From: an uncultured Saprospiraceae bacterium
Lineage (GTDB): Bacteria; Bacteroidota; Bacteroidia; Chitinophagales; Saprospiraceae
DNA length: 64,000 bases
Direction of reading: 5' to 3'
Assembly: GCA_938007965.1 (NCBI GenBank)
Contig: CALLMH010000004.1
Coordinates: 1-64,000 of the forward strand
Shown here: one piece after another, positions 10,765 through 18,395 of the stretch
Position numbering within the stretch: position 1 is the first letter of the stretch
Layout of the letters: the number at the start of each line of letters is the position of its first letter
Notes under the pieces: model-generated
What the model was told of the DNA's origin: nothing
The model's database searches: none
The model's input: the letters and a program-made list of their open reading frames with translations, nothing else
Program-made: the position numbers and the translations under genes

Positions 10765-11649
10765 ATGAAACTACTACTATATAGTCAGCTACTTAAAGAA
10801 AAGGATATAGAATATGTATCTGAGTTATTATCTGTGATTAAAAATAATGGGGTAGAATTGTCTATTTCTGATTCTTATGCTGAGCAATTGGAGGCATCGA
10901 CCTTAGTCTTACCTACTTATAAGAGAGTAACAAAATACGAAGAACTTATAGCTGAGGGGCCAGATATGGTAGTGACACTCGGTGGAGATGGGACTATCCT
11001 GAATGCTATCGACATAGTAAGGGATAGCAATATTCCTATCCTTGGTGTCAATCTAGGGAGGCTAGGATTTTTGTCCAGTATAGAAAAATCAAAAATCAAA
11101 GCATCCATCGAGGGCGTAATAAATGGCGAATACTATATCGAAGATCGATCTTTACTAGCGATGGAATGTAATCTGCCGATTTTTGAAGATCTCCCATATG
11201 CATTAAATGACTTCACCTTGCACAAGCGTGATACTTCGTCTATGATTACGATTCATACGTATGTGGATGGAAATTTTCTCAATAGTTATTGGGCGGACGG
11301 ATTGGTTGTTTCTACTGCGACTGGTAGTACAGGTTATTCATTGAGTTGCGGCGGACCTATTATTTTTCCAAGTAGCAATAATATTGTAATTACGCCAGTT
11401 GCACCGCATAATCTTAATGTGCGACCTATAGTGCTGTCTAAATATTCCAAAATTTCATTTGAAATAGAGGGAAGGTCTGACAACTTCCTCTGTACACTTG
11501 ATTCTAGATTCGAGACGATTACGGCAGAACATAAAATAACGATCAAGAAAGCTGGTTTCGATATTAGATTAGCTCATCCCAATGATATCACCTTTATGAA
11601 AACGATAAGGGGTAAATTGATGTGGGGCTTGGACAAAAGAAATCATTAA
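10765..11649 (+). CDS. nadK: NAD kinase
   Basis: Phosphorylates NAD to NADP with ATP or polyphosphate; cytoplasmic. The frame is open from a TTG at 10762, but the adjacent ATG at 10765 gives the normal N-terminus (MKLLLYSQLL), so that start was chosen. Family motifs are present in order: GGDGT at residues 73-77, the following LGVNLGRLGFLS block, NDFTLH, and the catalytic-core segment DGLVVSTATGSTGYSLSCGG. The protein has 294 residues, a normal size. It sits downstream of dgt and convergent with the lytic transglycosylase. Confidence 0.95.
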   Translation: MKLLLYSQLLKEKDIEYVSELLSVIKNNGVELSISDSYAEQLEASTLVLPTYKRVTKYEELIAEGPDMVVTLGGDGTILNAIDIVRDSNIPILGVNLGRLGFLSSIEKSKIKASIEGVINGEYYIEDRSLLAMECNLPIFEDLPYALNDFTLHKRDTSSMITIHTYVDGNFLNSYWADGLVVSTATGSTGYSLSCGGPIIFPSSNNIVITPVAPHNLNVRPIVLSKYSKISFEIEGRSDNFLCTLDSRFETITAEHKITIKKAGFDIRLAHPNDITFMKTIRGKLMWGLDKRNH

Positions 11650-11720
11650 GTAGGGCTCTATACCCAATGGAATAACTTTATAAAGAGAATATTCCTTGCC
11701 AAAAGAAATTCTTCGAGACG

Positions 11721-12629
11721 CTATCTCGGTAACTTGATTAAGTATTTCTTTTTTATTACTGTTAATTTATTGTCTCTTAGCCATGGATTATAATATTTGA
11801 GCATGCGATATGTGATACCATTTTGTGCTGCAAATGCTGACCAACTGGCCACGGACTTGTCCACTTCCACGAAGTACACATTGTCTATTCTTTCATAGAG
11901 TTCACTAGGATCTACGTAGAAGCCAAATCTTTCTGGATTTTTCATGATTTCTTTGATCGCTATTAGTCGAAATACATATCGAGCAGTTTCACTATTTACA
12001 TTTACATCGTAAAAAGACGTTTGTCCTTGTTCTTTGAGTATCCTTGCGAATTTGGTTGGTCCCACATTATAGGCAGCTGCTGCATTTGCCCAAGATCCAA
12101 ATCTATTGTGGAGTTTTTTCAGATAACCACAAGCCGCTTTGGTAGCTTTTTCCACATGGTATCTTTCATCTACTTCATCATTTATTTCAAGACCCAGTTC
12201 TTTAGCGGCAGCTTTTCTAAACTGCCAGAAACCTTTGGCATTTGCAGAAGATTGTACATTTCTGAGACTACTTTCTGCCACAGCAAGATATTTGAAGTCA
12301 TCAGGAACTCCCTCTTGAGCCAGTATAGGTTCGATGATTGGGAAAAATTTATTGGCACTTTTGATATGCATGAGTGTCGCTGACTGCCAATATGCATTTA
12401 CAGATAATTCTCTATCTAGTCGTTCTCGAGTATCCATATTGATAGGCATAGATTCTCCGGCGAAAGAAGGCGCTTCGATAGTCGGTGTTTTTATGACCTG
12501 AGGAAGTGAATCATTAGAAGTGGGGGCGGATTCACTATTTTCGATCGATAATGAAAATGAGGTAAAAATCAAGGCACACACAGTTATAAAGCCAATCGCT
12601 GAAAAGATAGAAAGAACCAATCTAGACAT
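11721..12629 (-). CDS. Lytic murein transglycosylase (SLT domain, MltD-like)
   Basis: Cleaves the beta-1,4 bond between MurNAc and GlcNAc in peptidoglycan with 1,6-anhydro product formation. The 302-residue protein starts with a membrane anchor or signal segment (about 5-28). The SLT domain follows, with catalytic Glu119 in AVAESSLRN, GFWQF (133-137) and AAAYNVGPTKF. The C-terminal about 45 residues (from VDKSVASWSAFAAQNGITY to the end) look like one LysM-type wall-binding unit. This gives the periplasmic layout of the MltD group, but shorter. It lies next to ddl on the same strand, with 177 nt between them. Confidence 0.85.
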   Translation of the reverse strand: MSRLVLSIFSAIGFITVCALIFTSFSLSIENSESAPTSNDSLPQVIKTPTIEAPSFAGESMPINMDTRERLDRELSVNAYWQSATLMHIKSANKFFPIIEPILAQEGVPDDFKYLAVAESSLRNVQSSANAKGFWQFRKAAAKELGLEINDEVDERYHVEKATKAACGYLKKLHNRFGSWANAAAAYNVGPTKFARILKEQGQTSFYDVNVNSETARYVFRLIAIKEIMKNPERFGFYVDPSELYERIDNVYFVEVDKSVASWSAFAAQNGITYRMLKYYNPWLRDNKLTVIKKKYLIKLPR

Positions 12630-12777
12630 AATTATAGTTTAATATTTTAAGCTGAAAATTATTGATGAGACATTTTCATTTACTGATGATTGTCTAATCT
12701 ATGGTCAGATAACATCCAAAAGTATGAATTTATTATCCTAATGCCGATAGTGTATATTGGAAAGTGGATTTCATTTG

Positions 12778-12803
12778 CTATTTATTTTACCAATCATAAA
12801 TAG
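12778..12803 (-). terminator. Weak hairpin after ddl
   Basis: A perfect 8-bp inverted repeat (12778-12785 with 12796-12803) lies just after the ddl stop codon. It is AT-rich and lacks a clear T run, so the terminator reading is tentative. Confidence 0.3.
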
Positions 12804-12806
12804 TGC

Positions 12807-13898
12807 CTACGTTTTTAGTTTTTGTTCATCGTCGAACTTTGAGATAGCTAAGTCTATCAAGGTAGTAATTAACGTCTGATATTCGATTCCAGAGTGACTC
12901 CATAGTTTAGGGTACATGCTGATCTTAGTAAATCCAGGTAAGGTATTCACCTCATTGACGATGATCTCACCATCAGATTTTAAGAACATATCTACTCTAG
13001 TCAGACCACTGCATTCCAGATTGATATAGGTGTCGATCGCTATTTGCTGAGCTTTCTTAGTTTGCTCTTCACCTATATCTGCGGGTATAGCTAGTCCTGC
13101 ACCATCATCATCTATATATTTATTTTCGAAGGTGTACCATTCGGTTTTAGGTAGAATCTCTCCAATGGTGCTTGGTTTTGGATTTTCATTTCCGAGCACT
13201 GCGCATTCTATTTCTCGACCGTTTATTTTTTCTTCTACGATCACTTTTGGATCATATAAGAAGCCACTTGCCACTGCATTATTGAAATCTTCCTCATTGT
13301 CCACAAATGATACGCCTACCGATGAGCCCAGGTTAGCAGGTTTGATAAAGAGTTCTTCTCCTAGGGTTTTACTGATTTCGGAGAAAGTGAGGTGTTCATT
13401 GTATCCTTTTCTAAGTGTTACGAATTTGGCAATGCCGATACCGGCATCTCTGAGTAGTCGCTTTGTTACATCCTTATCCATACCAGCAGAAGAACCTAAT
13501 ATACCACATCCGACACATGGGAGTCCCGCGACTTTGGCCATGCCTTGGATGGCACCATCTTCTCCATATGCTCCATGCAGTATAGGGTAGAGTACGTCTA
13601 TTTTTGTTATTACCTTACCTGTCTCTTTATCTATGACAGCTCGTTCATGTGCATTTTGACTGATGTAGACGATGTTGTCAAACTCTGGCAGAGAGACAGT
13701 AGCTGCATCTGTAGGGTTTGATATATCCATTTGATCACCTCCATAGTGCCATGTTCCTTCTTTGTCGATTGCTAGAAGTACAGGTTCGTACATTGATCTG
13801 TCGATATTGCCTACTACATTGTAAGCGGACAGAAGAGATATATTATGCTCAGGAGATCTGCCTCCATATACGATTCCTACTTTTAATTTTCCTGACAT
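12807..13898 (-). CDS. ddl: D-alanine--D-alanine ligase
   Basis: Joins two D-alanines with ATP to make the peptidoglycan dipeptide; cytoplasmic ATP-grasp enzyme of 363 residues. The N-terminal GGRSPEHNISLLSA motif, the substrate-binding HGAYGEDGAIQG block, the ATP-grasp centre and the C-terminal metal-binding EVNTLPGFTKISMYPKLW are all present. The ATG at 13898 begins MSGKLKVGIVYGG, as expected for the family. It is one of two cell-wall genes here, with the transglycosylase downstream. Confidence 0.96.
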   Translation of the reverse strand: MSGKLKVGIVYGGRSPEHNISLLSAYNVVGNIDRSMYEPVLLAIDKEGTWHYGGDQMDISNPTDAATVSLPEFDNIVYISQNAHERAVIDKETGKVITKIDVLYPILHGAYGEDGAIQGMAKVAGLPCVGCGILGSSAGMDKDVTKRLLRDAGIGIAKFVTLRKGYNEHLTFSEISKTLGEELFIKPANLGSSVGVSFVDNEEDFNNAVASGFLYDPKVIVEEKINGREIECAVLGNENPKPSTIGEILPKTEWYTFENKYIDDDGAGLAIPADIGEEQTKKAQQIAIDTYINLECSGLTRVDMFLKSDGEIIVNEVNTLPGFTKISMYPKLWSHSGIEYQTLITTLIDLAISKFDDEQKLKT

Positions 13899-13924
13899 TA
13901 CATTATAGTTTTTAATAATATGTT

Positions 13925-13932
13925 CAAAAATA
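13925..13932 (-). promoter_or_regulatory. Candidate -7 element of the ddl promoter
   Basis: The minus-strand reading is TATTTTTG, matching TAnnTTTG, 27 nt upstream of the ddl start. No matching -33 TTG is seen. Confidence 0.35.
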
Positions 13933-14156
13933 TAAAATAATCGGCTCTTTATTGAATCGAGTAGGCAATCTATTAATCTAGATTTTAGTTAGGTCAAAGT
14001 TTATCATACATACTCGCACGATATCGAATATAGTCTACATGGACGCCTTTCGACCGATTTCTTTAGCGCTTAGTACTTTCGACAAACGACAAATTGGCTG
14101 TACCCTAAGATAATTGAAGAAAGTACCATTCGTGCATATGCACCAAATATATTTGG

Positions 14157-14189
14157 TTGTTCAATATCAAACTAAATTAATTACATTTG
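14157..14189 (+). promoter_or_regulatory. fabI promoter, Bacteroidota type
   Basis: TTG at 14157-14159 and TACATTTG at 14182-14189 (consensus TAnnTTTG) are separated by 22 nt, inside the usual range for the phylum's primary sigma factor. The -7 element ends 23 nt before the fabI ATG. Confidence 0.6.
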
Positions 14190-14212
14190 TATCAAACTAA
14201 AAAAAACTTAAT

Positions 14213-15016
14213 ATGTCAAACGGATTATTAGCTGGAAAAAGAGGAATCATCTTTGGTGCTCTTGACGATAAATCGATAGCTTGGCAGGTAGCTGAGAAAT
14301 GTGTAGCTCAAGGGGCAAAAATCACACTAACAAATGCTCCTGTAGCCCTTAGGTTTGGTGGAATCTATGAACTGGCGGAAAAAATAGGAGCGGAGGTGAT
14401 TCCTGCTGATGCTACTAGTTTAGAAGATCTAGAAAACCTAATCGTAAAATCTCAAGAGATATTAGGTGGTAAGATGGATTTTATGCTTCATTCTATCGGA
14501 ATGTCACTTAATGTAAGGAAGAAGAGAACCTACGACAATATCAATTATGATTGGATGCAGAAGACATTTGATATCTCTGCGATCTCATTCCATAAATTGA
14601 TGCAGACTGCGATGAAATTGGATGCAGTGAACGATTGGGGATCTATATTGGCCCTGACCTATATCGCAGCACAGCGAGTATTCCCTGATTACAATGAGAT
14701 GGCAGAATCAAAGTCATTGCTTGAGAGTTTTGCTCGTAGCTTCGGGTACCATTGGGCGAAGAAGGCGAATGTAAGAGTCAATACTGTATCTCAATCTCCA
14801 ACGCTGACTACAGCTGGTATGGGTGTAAAAGGATTTCAAGAATTTTTTGACTATTCAAAAAAGATGTCTCCACTAGGAAATGCGCCCGCTGACGCCTGTG
14901 CTGATTACTGCGTAGCTATGTTCTCAGATCTTACAAAATATGTAACGATGCAGAATCTATATCATGATGGAGGATTCAGCAATATGGGGATGGCTCCAGA
15001 AGTAATAGGATTATAA
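14213..15016 (+). CDS. fabI: Enoyl-ACP reductase (NADH), FabI
   Basis: Reduces trans-2-enoyl-ACP in the last step of each fatty-acid elongation cycle. It is a 267-residue short-chain dehydrogenase-like protein. The nucleotide-binding N-terminus GIIFGALDDKSIAW, SIG at 94-96 and the Y-x6-K catalytic pair (Tyr160 and Lys167) are typical of FabI rather than FabL or FabV. It has its own promoter and is followed 12 nt later by a small membrane-protein gene. Confidence 0.95.
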   Translation: MSNGLLAGKRGIIFGALDDKSIAWQVAEKCVAQGAKITLTNAPVALRFGGIYELAEKIGAEVIPADATSLEDLENLIVKSQEILGGKMDFMLHSIGMSLNVRKKRTYDNINYDWMQKTFDISAISFHKLMQTAMKLDAVNDWGSILALTYIAAQRVFPDYNEMAESKSLLESFARSFGYHWAKKANVRVNTVSQSPTLTTAGMGVKGFQEFFDYSKKMSPLGNAPADACADYCVAMFSDLTKYVTMQNLYHDGGFSNMGMAPEVIGL

Positions 15017-15028
15017 CTAGGAATCCAA

Positions 15029-15673
15029 ATGGGAATCTTATTCAAAATAATGAGGGTAGTGCTAGTCATAGTGCTGCCCTTTTTTCTTTTGATCCGCGGG
15101 GCGATATTGATGCATGGTCATTATGATCTCGGTGCATGGATATCTCTAGTAGGAGGAGCTATATTGACTGCGATTGTTTTATTTATATATATGACATTTA
15201 TCTATCGCCGATTTACACGGAAATTTGGAGATAGTGATAATCTGCAGCGGAGGGGTCTTTTTTCTATAGCTCTTGTAGTGGTGTATTGTGCATATGGTTT
15301 GTTTTTTATTTCTGCTGGGAATATGAAAAATGCTGCGTTGCAAGAAGAGATTACCGACCTACATCCTATTTTGCGGATGGGTATTAGCACCTTCATTCTG
15401 ATGGATAAGAAGATGATCATTACTGATGCCAGTCGAGTACCTGAAGATTATAAAAGAATGGGACTCAAGGCTTCTAATAGCTCTCTGCATTACAAACAAA
15501 AAGATGGATATGCATATGCTCTAGACCTCAGGACTAATGGTCGATACGAAACTAGAAACTATATGATGGCTATGTATTTTAATGCATTGGGCTTTAAGAC
15601 TCTGCGCCATGTGGGGACTGATGATCATCTGCATGTGAGTCTGCATTGTCATTACAGACCTGGAGCTAGATGA
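15029..15673 (+). CDS. Membrane protein with an M15-like C-terminal metal-site pattern
   Basis: A 214-residue protein with three predicted membrane helices (about 8-25, 37-57, 77-96) and a C-terminal extracytoplasmic-looking domain. That domain carries S-x-H154, G160-x-A162-x3-D166 and, 34 residues later, H200-x-H202. This order resembles the zinc ligands of M15 D-Ala-D-Ala carboxypeptidases (SxHxxGxAxD ... HxH), with a few extra residues between His154 and Gly160. A peptidoglycan peptidase role is therefore possible but unproven. The gene follows fabI by 12 nt and its stop codon directly abuts the end of the convergent 61-codon gene at 15674. Confidence 0.7.
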   Translation: MGILFKIMRVVLVIVLPFFLLIRGAILMHGHYDLGAWISLVGGAILTAIVLFIYMTFIYRRFTRKFGDSDNLQRRGLFSIALVVVYCAYGLFFISAGNMKNAALQEEITDLHPILRMGISTFILMDKKMIITDASRVPEDYKRMGLKASNSSLHYKQKDGYAYALDLRTNGRYETRNYMMAMYFNALGFKTLRHVGTDDHLHVSLHCHYRPGAR

Positions 15674-15859
15674 TTATTCCTCTTCTTCACTCTCTCCACT
15701 GTTCAATTTTTTGTCCTCCACGTTTTCATTTAGAAATGAATTCAATTTATCTACTGGGATAGTCGTCTCCATCTCACCAAATGCATTGATCTTGATATTG
15801 AATCCCTCCAATTCTTCGTGCACATTAGGTTTTTGTTTTTTCGCTTTTTTCTTAGCCAT
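15674..15859 (-). CDS. Small lysine/glutamate-rich protein, translationally coupled to gltX
   Basis: A 61-residue protein with a basic N-terminus (MAKKKAKKQK), a central FNIKINAFGEMETTIPVDKLNSF core, and an acidic tail. Its ATG lies inside the last codons of gltX (8-nt overlap), which suggests coupled translation and supports a real gene. The basic/acidic polarity could suit RNA or ribosome binding, but I do not recognise a named family. Confidence 0.7.
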   Translation of the reverse strand: MAKKKAKKQKPNVHEELEGFNIKINAFGEMETTIPVDKLNSFLNENVEDKKLNSGESEEEE

Positions 15860-17393
15860 TTTGTGCTTTTTTTAATGCTGAGAATATTTCAATACTTTCT
15901 TTCATTCGCGAGACCACTGTGTCTTTGCCGAGTAATTCCATCGTCTCGAATAGATCGGGGCCTTTCATCGTACCACAAGCGCCTAGTCTTAGGATAGGCA
16001 TGATGGCACCAAAGCTTAATTCATTATCTGCGATATATGATTTTACGACGGATTCTAAAGATGATGAAGTAAATTGCTGCATTCCCTCCATCGACTCGAT
16101 CAATGCATCGAAGTGTGGTCTATTCTCTAGTTTATATTTCTTTTTAGCCATCTTCTGATCGATCTCAGTTGGCATTTCGAAGAAGAAACCTCCAGCGGTA
16201 AAAAAGTCAGGTATTACTTCTGCTCTTTCTTTCATAAGATCTGCAAACTTGAGCATGAAATCTTCGGATACATCAAATCCTTTTTCTGTAGCTATCGGTA
16301 ATAATAAATCTACGAGCTCCGTATTCGGTTTTGCAATGATATATTGCTGGTTAAACCATCTCGCCTTATCTATATCGAATTTAGCGCCCGATTTCACTAT
16401 TCTTGATGGATCGAATGCTTTAATGAGTTCTTCTAGCGAAAACATCTCCTCATCTGTACCAGGATTCCATCCTAGTAGTGATAGGAAGTTGGTCACTGCC
16501 TCTGGTAAGAATCCATCTTCTTTGAAACCTTGGTAGGTCTTGTCTTCTTCCTTATCGTGCCATTCTAATGGGAATACAGGGAATCCGAACTTGGCTCCAT
16601 CACGTTTACTTAATTTTCCTGAGCCTACCGGTTTTAAGATCAGAGGAAGATGCGAAAATGAAGGGGCCGTCCAACCAAACATCTCATACATCAGGACGTG
16701 ATGTGCGGTACTCGGTAGCCACTCTTCTCCACGGATTACGTGGGTGATTTCCATCAGGTGATCATCTACAATATTGGCTAAGTGATAAGTAGGCATTCCA
16801 TCGCCTTTCAAGATGATCTTGTCATCTAATTCGTCAGAATTGAAAGAGACCGCACCTCTCACTGCATCTTCGAATTCTATATTTCTACCAGTAGGGATTT
16901 TAAGCCTTACAGTTACATTTTCTCCTTCTTTGAGTAATCGGTCTGTTTCTTCTTTGGATAGAGAGAGGCTGTTTCTCATTTCCATACGTGTGGCGTGATT
17001 GTATTTTACGCCGTATATCTTTTGTGCTTCATTTTTCTCTCTCCATGTAGTTAATTCTGCAGAGGTGTCAAAGCAGTAATATGCGTGTCCTTTTTCTATG
17101 AGATCGGTCACATACTGACCGTATAGGTCTTTTCTTTCAGACTGTCTATATGGTCCGAAGTCTCCACCTATACCTGGACCTTCTTCTGGCTTGATGCCAA
17201 ACCATTCTAGAGATTTGATAATGTATTCTTCCGCTTCTGGTACGTATCTAGTTTGATCCGTATCCTCTATTCTTAGGATGAATGTTCCTCCATTCTTCTT
17301 AGCGAATAGATAGTTGTATAGCGCTGTTCTGACTCCTCCAATATGTAGTGGTCCTGTTGGACTTGGTGCAAATCTTACTCTTACATTACTCAT
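15852..17393 (-). CDS. gltX: Glutamyl-tRNA synthetase
   Basis: Charges tRNA-Glu; class I synthetase of 513 residues from the chosen start. The frame is open to 17435, but the ATG at 17393 gives the standard MSNVRVRFAPSPTG start. The HIGG motif is at residues 17-20 and the KMSKS-type motif appears as KLSKRDG near residue 265. The anticodon-binding helical domain is complete at the C-terminus. The candidate -7 element at 17433-17440 lies within the upstream open frame, which also favours the internal start. The gene overlaps the 61-codon gene downstream. Confidence 0.95.
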   Translation of the reverse strand: MSNVRVRFAPSPTGPLHIGGVRTALYNYLFAKKNGGTFILRIEDTDQTRYVPEAEEYIIKSLEWFGIKPEEGPGIGGDFGPYRQSERKDLYGQYVTDLIEKGHAYYCFDTSAELTTWREKNEAQKIYGVKYNHATRMEMRNSLSLSKEETDRLLKEGENVTVRLKIPTGRNIEFEDAVRGAVSFNSDELDDKIILKGDGMPTYHLANIVDDHLMEITHVIRGEEWLPSTAHHVLMYEMFGWTAPSFSHLPLILKPVGSGKLSKRDGAKFGFPVFPLEWHDKEEDKTYQGFKEDGFLPEAVTNFLSLLGWNPGTDEEMFSLEELIKAFDPSRIVKSGAKFDIDKARWFNQQYIIAKPNTELVDLLLPIATEKGFDVSEDFMLKFADLMKERAEVIPDFFTAGGFFFEMPTEIDQKMAKKKYKLENRPHFDALIESMEGMQQFTSSSLESVVKSYIADNELSFGAIMPILRLGACGTMKGPDLFETMELLGKDTVVSRMKESIEIFSALKKAQNG

Positions 17394-17432
17394 TCTTAAA
17401 TGATATTTATTGGTCTGATTATTAAGAAGCGG

Positions 17433-17440
17433 CAAAGGTA
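17433..17440 (-). promoter_or_regulatory. Candidate -7 element of the gltX promoter
   Basis: The minus strand reads TACCTTTG, a match to TAnnTTTG, 40 nt upstream of the chosen gltX ATG. Confidence 0.4.
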
Positions 17441-17591
17441 AGGTTTTTATTTCCTTTAGTAAGAAGGGAAAGAGACCAAGATCAAAATCTTATAGCTCCA
17501 TACCTCTTAATGTGTCACATACTTACTGACTTTAGGATTCACAAAAGTGATAATTGTTACCTTGATCGATTATTTCGGTTTGGATCAACGC

Positions 17592-17627
17592 AAAAAAGAG
17601 GTATGCTACATCTAAGTAACATACCTC
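17592..17627 (-). terminator. Rho-independent terminator of rpsT
   Basis: An 8-bp perfect stem (17598-17605 with 17620-17627) is followed on the minus strand by six T residues. It lies just downstream of the rpsT stop codon. Confidence 0.8.
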
Positions 17628-17653
17628 ATTGGAATTGAATTTCCTTATATATC

Positions 17654-17908
17654 TTATCCTAAAGAAGAAACATGCTTCGTCAACTTAGACTTCAGGTTAG
17701 AAGCTTTATTGTTGTGCCATGTATTTCTTTTAGCTAATTTGTCGATCATTGAGATTACCTTCGGTAAGAAGACTGCAGCATCTTTTGCATCTGTCATTTC
17801 TCTTAACTTTGCAATCGCTGTTCTAGCAGACTTTTTATAATATCTATTTCTTAGACGAATTTTAGCGTTTTGTCTGATTCTCTTTAATGCTGACTTATGA
17901 TGTGCCAT
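17654..17908 (-). CDS. rpsT: 30S ribosomal protein S20
   Basis: An 84-residue, strongly basic helical protein that binds 16S rRNA in the small subunit. The N-terminus MAHHKSALKRIRQNAKIRLRN and the C-terminal HNNKASNLKSKL are characteristic of S20. It is a single-gene unit with a -7 candidate 24 nt upstream and a strong terminator downstream. Confidence 0.97.
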   Translation of the reverse strand: MAHHKSALKRIRQNAKIRLRNRYYKKSARTAIAKLREMTDAKDAAVFLPKVISMIDKLAKRNTWHNNKASNLKSKLTKHVSSLG

Positions 17909-17931
17909 ATTGTTTATTTTAAATTGGAGTG

Positions 17932-17939
17932 CAAAAGTA
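17932..17939 (-). promoter_or_regulatory. Candidate -7 element of the rpsT promoter
   Basis: The minus strand reads TACTTTTG, a TAnnTTTG match 24 nt upstream of the rpsT ATG. Confidence 0.4.
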
Positions 17940-18184
17940 ATATAATTTTATGAACTGTAAAAGGAGATGTTGTTAAAAAACAGAGAAAGATTCATATTAA
18001 TATTCTTATAATATGTTATTTGATATGATTTTAGATCTTTTGGCACCTATTCGATGGAAATCTATGGCTTCTGAAACTCTTCAAGGAAGGTAATAACTCA
18101 ATAAGTTTAAATAAATCCGTCATTTTGCTCAACATTGATACCAATATACTATTGAATCAAGACAAATAATTTCATATTTGTACT

Positions 18185-18202
18185 TGCGCTCAATTGAGCA
18201 CA
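18185..18202. promoter_or_regulatory. Palindromic candidate operator upstream of sucA
   Basis: A perfect 12-bp palindrome (18188-18199) is flanked by further complementary bases with a single mismatch. Its symmetry and position fit a dimeric-regulator site; the regulator is unknown. Confidence 0.35.
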
Positions 18203-18395
18203 GTATTTGATATAATGAGGGTATAGAATCTTGGTTTCAAAAACATTTTCATAGAATATGGAAATCATTCGGGAGAATTCTCCCACCCCAATATTCTAAT
18301 AACTATAAACTAGAAAGCCAAAAAACGGAGCGATACAAGCGTGATTTACAATAAGTGGACACGCGAAGTTAAAATCAGATTTAAAAAACAAACAT

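Larger units (their letters stand above)
13899..14212. other. Divergent promoter region, ddl/fabI
   Basis: Holds the ddl -7 candidate (13925-13932) and the fabI promoter (14157-14189). The middle part has no ORF, repeat or RNA gene that I can support. Confidence 0.5.
17909..18395. other. Divergent region rpsT/sucA with a palindrome
   Basis: 487 nt between rpsT and sucA. It holds the rpsT -7 candidate and, 194 nt before sucA, the palindrome GCTCAATTGAGC (18188-18199), extendable to 18 bp with one mismatch. No ORF or RNA gene is seen. Confidence 0.5.
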
